Assembly (NCBI GenBank): GCA_009103225.1
Contig: RHPI01002048.1
Location: 409,357-473,356 of the forward strand
Length of the DNA stretch: 64,000 nt
Source of the DNA: Chlorokybus atmophyticus
Lineage: Eukaryota; Streptophyta; Chlorokybophyceae; Chlorokybales; Chlorokybaceae
Direction of reading: 5' to 3'
The position numbers and the translations under genes were made by a program. Below are positions 1 through 12,024 of this stretch, one piece after another (position 1 is the first letter of the stretch; every line of letters starts with the position of its first letter). A model generated the notes under the pieces. It saw only the letters and a list, made by a program, of their open reading frames with translations, was not told the DNA's origin and did no database searches.

Positions 1-1544
1 GTTTGCCAGAATAAAGTCGCAGACGGGTATTCTATTGGCTAATTGAAGGGTTGCAAGTTCGTTTTGGCATTTGCTGCAATCGCAGCTTCCGGCTTCAACT
101 GATAGGGTTGCATGGTCAATCCGCTTTGATGATGCTTGCGCATGTAAACAACATCAAGCCTCTTGATGTAAAACAGGGGAAGGCTGTGTGTTGAAGTGTC
201 CAGTATTTTTTTACTTGACATTGACACTTCGAAGCAAAATTGTGATAATGCCCCCCCGCCCTCTCGGCTTAATCTGGTAGGGTTACATAAACAACCAATC
301 CACTTGATATCATGCTTGCGCAGGTAATTAGTTAATACAAAGCCCTTGGATGTATAAGAGGTGAGGGTAGTGAATAAAATTGCCTATTGGTTTTTCCAAA
401 AAATCACACAATCATTATGTAGCATACATGATATGATATTGCCCCCACCCTCCCCTAAACGCATGTATAGCATATAAGTCACATTTCATACATGCTCACA
501 CGCCGTGCACATACATGTATGCATAAAGTGAGGTGACTATGGTTATTGGTAGCAAAACTCATCAACGCAAGCTTTTTTTTCATAAGATCAAAAAGCGGCA
601 TCAATAGAACAAATACAATAAACCCCTTTGGGATGGCATGCGTAACTTTGATTGAGATGATAAAGGGCAATTCTTTTTCATATTCCATTTATAGATTTTC
701 TCATTACAAGCGTGTTATCATGCTTAATTAGTTGGCAGGGCTTTTATATATAGACATTACATTACAAAGTAAAAAACCGCATACAAGTAGAATACAACAA
801 CCCTAAATGCAATCGTCAGATTGACTTAAGTATATGTTGAAGTAAAATTGTAATACTTGCAAGCACAGCTTGCCTATCAGCTAAAGTATGCTTGATCTCT
901 ATTCAGCACCGATTGCAAGAGCTCTTATTGCAGAGCCATCATAAAGCCAATGTAACGTAATGCACTGAGCGGCTTAATGGTTGTGGACTAGATTGGGGGC
1001 TTTACAAGAGTCAGGTAGGGGGGTTGCTAGGCCTGGTCTAGCCCCTCTCCACCCAAGCGCTCCACCCAAGCGTGAACATGCGACGCACATGAGTCACGTC
1101 GCACGATGGCTTTATTGGAGATCACCGATTGGTCAAAAACACCAGGAGACATCGACAAACGGATATCCGTCCCCTTTCTTCCCAACCGTAACAGCGGTCC
1201 GCGGCGAATACCCAACCGCCCGATACGGTCGTATCTCGCGCAAGTAGGCTACAGGCTGTAGCCCTAGACATTTACCAGGTCTAGGCCATGCCGGCGGTTC
1301 GCACCCTGCTTGGCTGTACCTTGCCGCGAAGGGGCAGCACTGAGAGCCTGATTCGTTGGGTCTGGACCAGGACATGCGTAACAAGATTCTGCCGCGGGCG
1401 AAAGGCGTAATCGGAGCCGCCAGCTGGCACTCTCCTCCAACACAAGAGTCAAACGCGATATCTCAGCATTACTTTACACTTGGCCAAATTGGGCAAGAAA
1501 AATCAAGCGCATCCTGCTCCTGCTCCTGCTCCTGCTCCTTGACC
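1..1544. other. Intergenic DNA left of the DCC gene
   Basis: No convincing gene is visible. The first 950 bases are AT-rich. Bases about 90-190 and 262-370 resemble each other (both carry 'tgatgcttgcgca' or 'catgcttgcgca' after a 'tagggtt' motif), which suggests an old tandem duplication. Bases 980-1540 become GC-richer and probably hold the promoter and 5' leader of the gene at 1545. The open frames here are short and have no recognisable family signature. Confidence 0.6.
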
Positions 1545-2654
1545 ATGGCGGCGGCGGCGGCAGCAGCGGCAGGGGTCGTGTCATTGCCAGTCACCGGGCC
1601 GGCGTCTTTGTCGCCGTTGCCGTGCGGTAAGGGCAGGTTGGGCGGCAGCGCTCAGAGAGGCGGAGCAGCCCTCCTCCTCCCTGCCAGCATCCGTGCTGGG
1701 GAGAGGGTTGTCCTGAGGCACCGCCGCAGCCGCAGTACACAGGTGAGTTGTTACTGTGTTGCATTCAAGGAGCCGACAGGGTTGGAGGCCAACGTTTGTA
1801 ACCCAGCGCTTCAGACTGAGAGTTGGTTCACCTTCTCATTGTGCTCTGCAGGGCGCTGTGGCGACGCTGGCGACCGAGCTGGGCAGGTCAGAAGAGGGCG
1901 GCGACAGCAGCAGTAGAGCAGCGTCTTCAAGCCGACGTGGCAGCAGCACCGCCTCTTCCTCCTCCTCCTCCTCCTCCTCGTCGTCATCTACTGGTTGGGA
2001 CCTCACGTACTTGTACGACGGCAGCTGCTCCCTCTGCACAGGCCTGGTAAGCACAGCCGTGGTAGCGCTGCAGTCAGCCACACCAACTCCAACCAAATGG
2101 TTGCCACGTGTGCATTTGGCCCACATGTGTGTGTGTTCTCGCAGGTGTCTATGCTGCGTGGGCGACGGGGCAGTAACAGGATACGTTTCGTGGATGTGGC
2201 GTCCAGCACGTACGATGTGGAAGGCGCGGGCTGCGGCATCTCTCGCGGCGAGGCCATGACCACCATACACGCTGTTAGCTCCCATGGAGAGGTCTTCACC
2301 GGCGTGGAGGTGAGACAATGCCTGCTTGTTGATCTCCGCTATTGATCGATCTTAGACAAGCAGTTAGCACCCAGCAGCTGACAGTCCCAAATGCAGTGTC
2401 TCTTTTTGCTACTTGTGTGTGTGTGTGTGTCTTGTCGTGGGATGTGTCATCCAGCATGAAGCTCACCTCCGTCGCTGTCCTGGCAGGCCCTGGAAGCCCT
2501 GTACTCAACGGTCGGCTTGGGTTGGGTGTTTCGGCTGGCGCATGTCCCAATCTTCTCACACGCAGCCAAAGCTGCCTATACTTTTGTAGCTGCGCACCGC
2601 ATCCAGGCTGGGAGGGCCTTTGATGCCGTCCACGCTATCGCACGTGTTGCAAAG
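1545..2654 (+). CDS. DCC-family (DUF393) thiol-disulfide oxidoreductase-like protein, plastid-targeted, 3' end unresolved
   Basis: Four exons join in phase 0: 1545-1742, 1852-2046, 2145-2309 and 2487-2654, giving 242 residues up to a likely donor (aag|gtgggt). Residues 1-66 form an Ala/Ser/Arg-rich leader typical of a plastid transit peptide, followed by a long serine run near residues 95-112. The DCC signature 'LYDGSCSLC' (D-x-x-C-x-x-C) lies at about residues 120-128. Exon 4 holds the conserved 'VGLGWVF' stretch seen in plant plastid DCC proteins. The family is thioredoxin-like, but the substrate is generally unknown. Reading past 2654 runs into TG/CG-alternating intron-like sequence, so a short last exon must lie downstream; I could not place it. 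The ATG at 1545 is chosen because it opens the transit-like leader. Confidence 0.8.
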
Positions 2655-4067
2655 GTGGGTGTACATGTGTGCGTGCGCCTGAGAGTGCACATGGGCGCGT
2701 GTGATGTCATATGTATGCGCACGTCAGTGACTGCATGTGCATGTGCGTGCGCACGCATCCGAGAATATATACACGCACGAACGTATGCCATTGCATGCGA
2801 TACATTGCATTAGACACAGTACTGCGCCGCTTTAACACACATTGACTCTCATCTGATGAGCATGGCATGCCATTACACAGGAGCATGAAGATGATGGTCC
2901 TGTATGCACACTGGCACCCGATTCGCCATGCCGGCTGTCGTACATTGAAGACAAGGATGCGCCATATGCTAGCTAATGCCGAATACATCACCGCAGCATT
3001 GCAAGCTGACTGCAGGTCGCCATGCTGCTGCACTGTTTGTAAATAGGGTTGAATTGATTTTGAGCCAGCCCATGCATAGGAGTTAGTAAGCAACTGTACG
3101 GGCTTGTACAATAGTAGTATTACTTTGATTTGGGCAAATGTCCTGGCCCTTTGGGTTAGCATTGATATGGACAACACTGCACTGCGGTTGCAGATGTTGG
3201 TATGCACTCGGAGGCCATTAACTGACGTGTGCATGATGCTTGCATCATGGGCTCAACCCCCAACCCACCAACACCTGTGAAGTGGTTGTCGCTCATGCCA
3301 TGCACGATCATGTTATGGTAGGCGTGCACATGCAACAGATCATGCTTGCATCGTTTGTAAAACCAATGGTGCCCACATCGTTGGATGCCTTCGCCTGCCA
3401 TGTTTGACAATGTCGTGCAGGGGAAGGTAGAATGCTATCATTGTTGTCAGCGCCACAATGCTGTTATGGTAGGAGTGGACATGTAGGCCAGGTCTGTATC
3501 TCTTTTCCTCGTAGTGCGGCCCGTATTGCTTCTCTCTAATCCTTCTCCACGCCCTTGCTCAGCTGGTAGGTCTTCTGTAGTTGATATTACAATCAATGCC
3601 AGATGCGTGCATTCGCTCATCCGGTTGTAGAGTGGCAGCATATGCCAGACGCATGAAACACGGACAAAAAAACGCAGGACTGATCATGACTATGTGCTAC
3701 AGCGTCCCACATCCGTGTCTACTGTTGCGGTCGGAGGCATGGATGAAATTGCCTTGTGTTGTTTGATGATTGCGTTCCTTCGCACAAAGGTGTGTGTGCA
3801 TTACGCGGGTGTGCATGTGCGCATGGATAAGTAGACGCGTGACGCAGGCACTGCTATGACTCTCATGACTCCTAAGCCACGTGCACTTGCAACAGATACA
3901 TCATGAGTGACGGACTGATACAATCCCTACTCACACGTCCACATCCATGCACGCACACGCTCCTCGCAATCGTATATGTACATCGACTGTACAGTGGCAG
4001 CGTCCTGCAAATGTGCCAACCAAGGCAACTCAAGAAACACTCGTCTGTGTGTGCTGCCTTTTCTCCA
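2655..4067. other. Intergenic or intronic stretch after the DCC gene
   Basis: Bases 2655-2800 are TG/CG-alternating and intron-like. The rest to 4067 has no open frame with a recognisable domain. It should contain the missing last exon of the DCC gene and the 3' untranslated region of the minus-strand pterin dehydratase. Confidence 0.5.
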
Positions 4068-5249
4068 TTACACCGCCGCAGGCTGCTTCTTGCTGAGCAG
4101 ATCCGTCACGTCCAGAGCATCCAGCTTTGCAGCCATGATGAAGTCGTTCTCGGTCAAACCACCTGTCGCGACGACGACACATGAAGATGGCAGCGAAAGA
4201 GAGAGACATTCACTCAGCGCGTGTGGGCTGAAAGGAGTAGCCTTGTGTCGCTTGACCACACCACAGCATAATGCACGTGCGTGCGTGTGTTCGTGTGTGC
4301 ATGTGTGTCTCTCACCTGCTGAGTGCGTGCAAAGCTCGATGCGCACTTGGTTGTACGACTGCAGATGCAAGTCTGGGTGGTGTCCTGAGACACCAAAACA
4401 CTGTACATCAGCCACGTACCATTGCCAAAATCATACTCCATACATAACCTCCCCCAATGCCTACCTTCCGCCTCAGCGACCTCTCCGACACGCTCGAATA
4501 GCTGCAACCCCTTGGCGAAGTTCTTCGTGCGGACGTGTCGTAACAGGTGGGCCCGGCCCTCCGCATCGCGAGTGACCCGCCAGTTGGGCACCTGACACAC
4601 ACAGGCGTGCGTGTGCGGGTACTCACAAGTCAACATGCTCGAGCCACACGGCGGTACAGCAAATTTGCACGACACACCCAGCCAGAGCAGAGACATGCTT
4701 GGAAGACATGCGAGGATATCCCAATTGCCAGCGTACCTGCTCCTTGAGTCTGTCTATCTCTTCCTGGCTGAGGGGAGGGATGCCCCCCTCACACGGCACG
4801 CAGTTCTTGTTGGCGAGGGAACACGCGCCCGCAGCGCTATCTAAGACAGACAACAGCCCCGTGGGCTTGAGTTGAATGCGTGTGGGTGTGTATACACGCA
4901 CACGAATGTGATGTGCGCACCTGAACTGGCCGCAGCCGCCATGCGCAGGGACCCGTTGTAGTGAGTGTCAAGGCGCGTGGCCAACCTCAGAGTCCTACCC
5001 GCGAACTACCATGCGCAAAGTTTATGCGTCAGACATAGCGCACACGCACACGCACACATGTAGACACTACTCTGCTTGCATAACACACAGCCACGTGTGC
5101 GTGGCCGTTGGTGGCATTCATCTGCATGCCGTTGCGTGACAACCGTCACCAGCCCCAAGTCCCCATCCCACTCACTGTAGTGATAGCTCGGCGGGGTGTG
5201 CAGAGCTGTCGCCGTAGCAGCAGCGCCGGCCTGCAGGACGAGACGACCA

Positions 5250-5280
<31 letters not shown>

Positions 5281-5289
5281 GGTGGCCAT
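4068..5289 (-). CDS. Pterin-4a-carbinolamine dehydratase, organelle-targeted
   Basis: Six exons on the minus strand: 5176-5289, 4921-5005, 4737-4840, 4465-4591, 4316-4384 and 4068-4162. They total 594 nt and encode 197 residues. All phases close, and the introns begin GT and end AG. The leader (about residues 1-65) starts MAT plus an Ala run and is rich in Arg/Ser, as in plastid or mitochondrial targeting peptides. A plant-type 'CVPCEGG' precedes the dehydratase fold. The catalytic block 'GHHPDLHLQSYNQVRIEL' is intact, and the C-terminal 'GLTENDFIMAAKLDAL' is typical. The enzyme dehydrates 4a-hydroxytetrahydropterin. In plants and algae it supports pterin-dependent hydroxylase or Moco metabolism in organelles. 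An internal ATG at 4942 could give a cytosolic form. The gene is divergent from WDR12 across a 0.9-kb gap. Confidence 0.93.
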
Positions 5290-6210
5290 GTCAGCACCGC
5301 CGATGCCACTCTCACCCACAGCCAAGTCAGCAACGGAGTCAAGGAAGAAACATAGAGATATGCTGTATGGCGCTGCTGGGAACTTGTCGATATCGGTGCG
5401 TATCCTCATTGAATATGTTGGATATCCGCTTCTGGTTGGGAGTGGCGACTGCGGCGGCGGCGGCGGCGGCGGCGGCGGTGGTCGCGGTAGCGGTGTGGGT
5501 GAAGGCGTTTGTTGGTGCACATTGCGATGGTGGGCTAAACAAGTAGCTAAGTCAGTCAATTCATTCGATTCTCCGTTCTCTGAGCTTGTCGAGGTGAGTG
5601 ATGGTAGATCTGCCAAGTTGGCGTGCTTGTGCATGCTCCCCCAAGCAGGACGAAAACAATCACAATCACCATCATCGTCACCGTTAGTAATCGCCATCAC
5701 TAGTGTCATTACCGTGCTGATCTGCTGCTTGCATGATCTTGAGCGCTCAACAACGAGCAGCGCACAACTGTACTCTTGCATGTGTTGTCCGCATGCATTG
5801 CTGAGGTGTTGCACATGCAAGCAGCTGTGGTTGTCCAAGTTCAAAGTTGCAGCCACCTGCGTGCATGGCACGGCCGTGTTAGTGTTCCGCATTTCTGTAG
5901 CATCAAGTCATCTCTGTACCAAAAGGTTTTTTTGCCTTCGTCGTAATCCCCGCAGCGCCATCATCTACGTGTTGCGGGGTCAAGTAGTGTTGGCAATGCT
6001 GGTGCGCTAGATATGTTGCCTCGTTGTGTTCGTGCGTATGTGTGATGTCATGCTGTCCTGTCCTCCTGTTGAGACAGCTTCCAAGGGAGCAATGTGTTGC
6101 GCGCGTACCTACGTGTGTGCATGCATGGCACATGCAAGCACAGCGTAATCAAGAAAGAGTGTATCATTAGTCACTTCTGCTCTCACGTTGACCACGTACA
6201 TGTGTGTCAG
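5290..6210. promoter_or_regulatory. Divergent intergenic region between pterin dehydratase and WDR12
   Basis: This is the 921-bp space between two start codons facing away from each other. It contains a CGG-trinucleotide stretch (about 5450-5490) and no recognisable coding sequence. It must carry both promoters. I see no clear TATA box, so the assignment rests on position only. Confidence 0.5.
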
Positions 6211-8421
6211 ATGGATGCGATGAATGCGGGTGGAGGTGGGGAGAACGGGTCGGACAGGCAGGTGCGCGTGCGGTTCACGACGAAGCTGCCGCCGCAGCTG
6301 CGCGTCACCTCGGCGCCGTTCGCCGTCCCCGCCAAACTCGCTCGCTACGGCCTCAGCGAAGTCATCAATACCCTACTAGGCTTGGGTACGCACACGCACA
6401 CGCACACGCACGCACGCACGCACGCACGCACGCACAAGCATACGCACCTGCATTGCAGAGAAGCCGCAGCCCTTTGATTTCTTGGTGGACGGGGAGCTCG
6501 TCCGCACCTCTCTGGAGAAGCTTCTCATCAACAAGCAGCTCTCGGCGGTGCGTACCTGCCACAGTCACGTGGACACACACACGCATCACAACTCACCCAT
6601 CAATCCAACGCAGGAGAGCATCTTGACGTTGGAGTACGTGCCTGCCGTGGCCCCCCCGCACAAGGATGCCGCGGCCAAGCATGATGACTGGGTGAGCGCT
6701 GTTCACGGACGACACAACAAGTGAGTGCTGTCATGCAGCATGTGTGTATGTGACCCAGTCATGTGGTTTAAGGTTCGCCGTCGACTCACGATGTGTATGT
6801 GTGTTACCCACCTTTGTTGTGGCAGGCTCATAATCACAGGCTCGTACAATGCAAACGCAAGGTAATGTAGCCTGACATAAATACAGCATAAACATCCATG
6901 CTGCGAGAACAACAAACATTCTGCATTTGTTGTTGTGTTGCAAGACTGTGGGACAGGCAAGGCACGTGCGTGTGCGTGCTGCAAGGCCACACGGACGCGG
7001 TCAACGACGTGGTTGCGGTGCCCACAACATCCGCAAACACCCTCAGAGGCAAGTCGCGCTGTAGTTGTAGCAAGGTTTGAATATCATGCAAGTTGATACC
7101 AAAAGCAGTCTTGATTGATACTACTCCTCGCAGTTGTTGCTGCATCAAAGGACCAAACCCTGCGAATGTGGGAGGCGAGTGATACATACCAACTGCTGCT
7201 TCACTTGATGATCAAACTGGTGCCAAGATGGTTGGTAAGAGTGTGGGCTCGTTGTAGGTGCCGGATGATGTTGCCACCAACGCGAGCAAGACGGCAACAA
7301 AACACACTCCTGTGCGAGTTTTCAAGGGCCACAATGCTGCCGTGGAGGCCGTGGCTTCCAGTCCAGACGGCCGGCTGGTAAATGTGCCTTGTTCGTCTTG
7401 TAGTTGTGTGTTGGTGGGTCACAGGACAACGCGTGACATCGCGTGGCTTTTCCATCTTGCAGCTGTGTTCTGGCGGGTGGGACATGGAGCTGAAGTTCTG
7501 GCAGGCCAACGGTGCCGGAAGCGCCGAGGAAGGGAAGGCAGTGAAGCGGCAGAAAGTGGGATCCAATACCAATGGCGTGGCCCTCGAAGAGGTGTGCTTC
7601 TGTAATGCTCACTGTGTGTGTGCGCGTGCGCGTGCGCGTGCGTGTCCGCGCAGGTGCATGCACGTGAGAGCGTGTGCACGTGTGAGTGAGCGTGTGTGAG
7701 AGAGTGTGTGAACATTGGAGTGTGGTTTTGCGCATGTTTGTGGTTATGTGGATGTAAACGTGCGTTCTCGCGTGCGTGCCTGCGCGCGCAGGGAAATCGC
7801 GTGTGTGTTCTCTATCTCATCATGTGGTATGATGCTTCTTCATGCTGATTGTCTCATCTCCTCTACTAGGTGTCCGTGGATCGCTCGCTCGCTGGCCACA
7901 CCCAATGCGTCTCTGCTCTCTCCTGGCCCTCCGCCTCCCGCGACACGTTGTACTCCTCCTCATGGGACCACTCCCTCCGCGCCTGGGACGTCGAGACCGG
8001 CAGCAACACGCAGACACTCACCTCCTCCAAGGCCGTGTACACGCTGTCCGTCGATCAACACGCACGTCTCGTCGCGACGGGGGGAGCCGACACAACTGTA
8101 CGCGTGTGGGACACACGCGCAAGAAACTCCACAACACCAGGGATTAGATTGTCATCAAATGGCAGTGAGTGGGTTTCGGCTGTGAGGTTCTCGCCATCGA
8201 ATGCGCATCAGCTCATTGCGGCTTCGTATGACGGGTCGATAAGGTTGTGGGATGTGAGAGGTAAGGTGCCGTTGCACACCGTGTCTCAAGCGCACGAGGG
8301 CAAGGCGCTTGCGGTGGATTGGTTGGGTGACGGAGAGACCGCGTTTGCGTCTGGGGGAGAAGATGGAAGGATGGTGGTGTATACGATGAGTGGGGTGCAA
8401 CAGGACAGAACAGATGCGTGA
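6211..8421 (+). CDS. WDR12: Ribosome biogenesis protein WDR12/YTM1 (NLE domain plus WD40 propeller)
   Basis: Nine exons: 6211-6385, 6459-6547, 6614-6720, 6826-6861, 6945-7048, 7134-7174, 7258-7377, 7463-7591 and 7870-8421. They give 450 residues, close to the family size. Residues about 15-95 form the ubiquitin-like NLE domain ('VRVRFTTKLPPQLRV'). The remainder holds WD repeats with clear 'LWD' or 'VWD' ends ('ASYDGSIRLWDVRG'). WDR12 binds BOP1 and PES1 (PeBoW) and is needed for 60S subunit maturation in the nucleolus. Two introns use GC donors: ag|GCAAGT at 7049 and gag|GCGAGT at 7175. The second is preferred because the alternative GT donor at 7235 would leave a 23-nt intron and a 20-residue insertion inside a blade. 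Confidence 0.95.
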
Positions 8422-9271
8422 TACAAGAGCGTGTGTTTGTTGGATTGAATGTTCCTCATATGGTGCTTGAGTTGGAGTTGCCTGAGTTATTGGAAGTTGC
8501 AAATGTATTACAAGCGAAGTACACCACATTGCACTGCGTCTCAGCAGCAAGCTGCGCAAGGCGTTGCTGTTTGATTATATCTGTAGCTGTAGCTTCAAGC
8601 CACTTTTGGTGGGATTGCTCACTTGGCAATTGCTCTGCAACCGAACACGACAGCTGATGCATTTCAAGAGGCAGCCGTTGACCCTGCCAGCATCAACTGC
8701 ACTGTTGCAGTCCACTGTCAATTCAAATTGCCATTGTGACTGCCGCCCAATGCTCAACACCTGATTACCACAACGTCATCTTTCTCCACACAATGGTGGC
8801 GAAGACATAGATATAGCCTGAGTAACACAACCACACACAGGCGCACACAAATACACAAAGCCACAAATGCATGACAGGCCTCATAAACAAGCAGGCCCCC
8901 CAGGATTTCTCAACGCACACCAGGTTACCCTAAGACTCTCCTCCCTAATTGCAGTGTAGAGCGTCACACAAGCAAAAGAGAGAGACGCTCTACACTAGCA
9001 GCTGACTAGCAAAACAAGGCAATTCCTACCAACAAAAGTGACTTTGAGCGACAACAACAGCAACAACGTGTAAGTGTTTACCCCAACAATCAGCCCCCCC
9101 CCCCCCCNNNNNNNNNNNNNNNNNNNNNNNNNNNNNNNNNNNNNNNNNNNNNNNNNNNNNNNNNNNNNNNNNNNNNNNNNNNNNNNNNNNNNNNNNNNNN
9201 NNNNNNNNNNNNNNNNNNNNNNNNNNNNNNNNNNNNGGTTATGAAGCCCCCCCGCCCAACGTGCGAGACCA
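8422..9271. other. Intergenic region with assembly gap (N run 9108-9236)
   Basis: Convergent 3' ends of WDR12 and the LOG-family gene. No gene is visible. A poly-C run (about 9094-9107) leads into 129 Ns, and another C-rich stretch follows, so the gap is probably a homopolymer that stopped sequencing. Confidence 0.8.
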
Positions 9272-10735
9272 TCACGTCCCCAACACGTTCGTGGGCACGA
9301 GCTCAAACCTCCCGCCGAGGTCGGCGTGCTGGACTCGACTCCTGTACAGCCTTCGGACCTGATCGATCCGGTAAAAGTCTGCAACGCACTCCAAAGCCTG
9401 CAAAAGGATGAAGTACGTGCTGGGTATAGCATGACTTGTAAACGGTGCAACACAACATGTCATTGAGGATGCACTTGCCTGATAGTTGGACTCGCAGGCC
9501 ACGACCACGCCGTCCAGCTTTCCCCCGCGCGAGTCCACGGTGTCCATCTCAACGCAATTGCTGAAGAACTCCAACAATCCACCAAAGAACGAATCTGCGC
9601 ACGCACACATTAAGACTCGCATATACACATACACACAACACCACAACAACTCTCATACACGTGTATGCGTACCGTAGTTCATGAGGATGACTGGCACTTG
9701 TAGGTGTGGCGACTGCTGTTCGAGGCGCTGCGCGAGAACGATGACTTCGAACAACTCGTACATGGTGCCGAGGCCGCCAGGAAGCACGATGAACGCCGTG
9801 TGGTCAGTCTCTTTCAACCTAATGCCCGCATTCACGAGCATGCCCTGCGCATGGGTCAAAAACACACAAGTCCACATTGGCACGCATAATGCAGCAACAT
9901 CAAGGGCGAGCGGGTGGGCGATGTGGTGTGTGTGTGTGTGTGCGCGCGCGCGTGCATGTGTGCGTTTGTGAGATGTGTGCACGCACCTTTTGCTTAGCAG
10001 GAGAGCCGGCTACAAAGTAGTGGTTCATTGCGAGGTACGGATGGTCTCGGACCTCGCCGCTATCGCTGCCAGGCTGCCTTATGTACACGCCCGCTGTGAC
10101 CACCCCCGCCTCTTCAGCCCCCTAGTTGAGTGTGTTCATACATGTGCATATTCACGCACACGCGCATGCGCGCGGGTATGCCTGCATGCATTTAAGTGCG
10201 CATATGTGAATAGAGTGACTTCCTAATTGCGCTAGTACTGCATCTGCACATTCATGCGTAGCATGCAGGGTGATATGGTAAGCCAATAGCAAAAACGAAA
10301 GAACAGGTAAAACACCGGCTTGTTGGCTGACCTGGCTGACTGCTTGCATCATCCCTGGCCCGCCTCCCGTCCACACGGGCGACTCCAACAAGTACGCCAA
10401 CTGTCCAACAGAACACCGACTTGCATACCGGTAACTCCAAGTGCACAGAGCACTCGCGCACAAACGTACACACGCGCATGCACACACCCGCACGCGCGCA
10501 TACATACCTCTCGTCCGCAAGTACACGCGCGCAACAGCCCACAAGCCCACATGCACATACACATACACATACATATACATACCTCTCGTCCTAGCTCTGT
10601 GGCGTTCTGCAGTATGCGTTCTGTGCTCTTTAGCCCCGGCCTCAGCCGCGACGAACCGAAGAACACGATGCCGGGGCCGATCCGATCCAGCAGCTCCGCG
10701 AATTGTGGGTCCGCCGACGGGGACGACAGCGGCAT
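9272..10735 (-). CDS. LOG-family Rossmann-fold protein (TIGR00730-like nucleotide monophosphate phosphoribohydrolase)
   Basis: Six minus-strand exons: 10583-10735, 10332-10400, 9987-10121, 9673-9844, 9479-9594 and 9272-9397. They give 771 nt and 256 residues, with all phases closing. The N-terminal 'IGPGIVFFGSSRLRPG', the 'WTGGGPGMMQAV' glycine loop and the signature 'PGGLGTMYELFE' (PGGxGTxxE) identify the LOG/lysine-decarboxylase-like family. Members cleave cytokinin riboside monophosphates or other nucleotides. The N-terminal region is longer than in plant LOG proteins, so the substrate is not certain. The last intron (9398-9478) has a GC donor (cag|GCAAGT). It is 81 nt, in frame and stop-free, so its retention would add 27 residues. 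The ATG at 10735 opens the conserved frame. Confidence 0.9.
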
Positions 10736-11961
10736 TGTGGGGAGGCACACGCGCAAACCTGACCACACAAAAGGCACAAACACGTCATGTGCTTATCAAA
10801 CATTGTGGTTCGTGCACACTCAGCACTGCGTACCAACACCTCCTGAAAAGCTATAATAGCGCGAGACTCAACTGGAAAAAGGATTGCATTTGAGTTGAGT
10901 TGCTACCAAGAAGTGCCAATGAAAGCGAGATTTAGAACTTGAACCTATGACTTCCACAAATGACAACACACGACACCTCATCTACTTATTCAATAACTCT
11001 TGGAACAAATAATCCATGCACAACTCACCCACTACAACAAGTGTTCCTACAGTAACATTCAGTCATCTCTCATGCATGCATCTAGTCATTCACTCATGAA
11101 TCCACCCCAGTCGTTAAATCCCTAACTCATCCGCTCACTCTCTCAAAGTGACACAGTCATTCAAACAAATGTCTTTCAGCTGGAGACACTATGCATGATA
11201 ATCAACCATACACAGAACAGAAAAAACAGAAAAAACAAGACTAACACGCCGAACAAACACACAATGCTCTGCAGGCGCATGCAACAAAGAGCCGCACGAC
11301 ACAGAAAGATAATTGCTTTTGTTCATATTATTGTTTTTGTTCATTGCTTCATTCAACAGCAACGGTTATGACAGCTTGCCTTCTTAAAACAGAGGTTAAG
11401 CTCATGTGCGCACTGAAAGCCCCAACTTCACACACTCGAGTATTAGATGTAGGGAGTAAGTAAGTACGCTACCATGCCAAGTATATTGAGCAACCGGAAG
11501 AGAGAGTTCGAGCATGCTCAATTCGGGAAAACAGACAAGACAGCATGATAACGGAATGACTCTGCTCGTGTGTATGTGATTGCTGTGCATGCGCTTGCTC
11601 CGGCATGTTGAAACCTGGCTTGCAGCTGCTGTGTACATTCAATCATCCAATTCATCACAGCCTTGACTTGCCACTTGTTCATGCTTCTTCTTTTCTGCCA
11701 TTTACTTACTGTCGAATGACTCAAGCTCACGCCGCCTCCACTGACCAAAGCAACTCGCTGAAACAGCAATACGCTCGCTCGCTGGCTCACTTGCCGCTCC
11801 GCTCAACAACGCTACCGCCTCACTCCTCCACTACACCGTCGCCGCCGCCTTCTTTACCTGTACGGCCGTGGCCGACGAGCAACTGTACGGCGGCACGTAT
11901 GGCATTGTACGACACATAGGCGGCCTAGCAGCGGCGGCGGCGGTGGGGGTGGACGACCACG

Positions 11962-11993
<32 letters not shown>

Positions 11994-12024
11994 TGGGCAA
12001 GCGTGAGGTGGTTGGTCCCCAGCC
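10736..12024. promoter_or_regulatory. Divergent intergenic region between the LOG-family gene and Ccs1
   Basis: About 1.3 kb separates two outward-facing starts. Bases 10860-11600 are AT-rich and show no gene. From about 11760 the sequence turns GC-rich, with a GAGCAG/CTGCTC repeat near 11962-11995, and is probably the Ccs1 5' leader. No core promoter motif is obvious. Confidence 0.5.

Noticed and set aside
5108-6010. A 300-codon plus-strand frame upstream of WDR12
   Set aside because: It is the antisense of the pterin dehydratase first exon plus CGG repeats, and the codons give poly-Ala/Gly without a domain.
7175-7234. Extra 20 residues in WDR12 by using the GT donor at 7235
   Set aside because: It would leave a 23-nt intron and insert residues inside a WD blade. 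The GC donor at 7175 gives an 83-nt intron and a normal blade.
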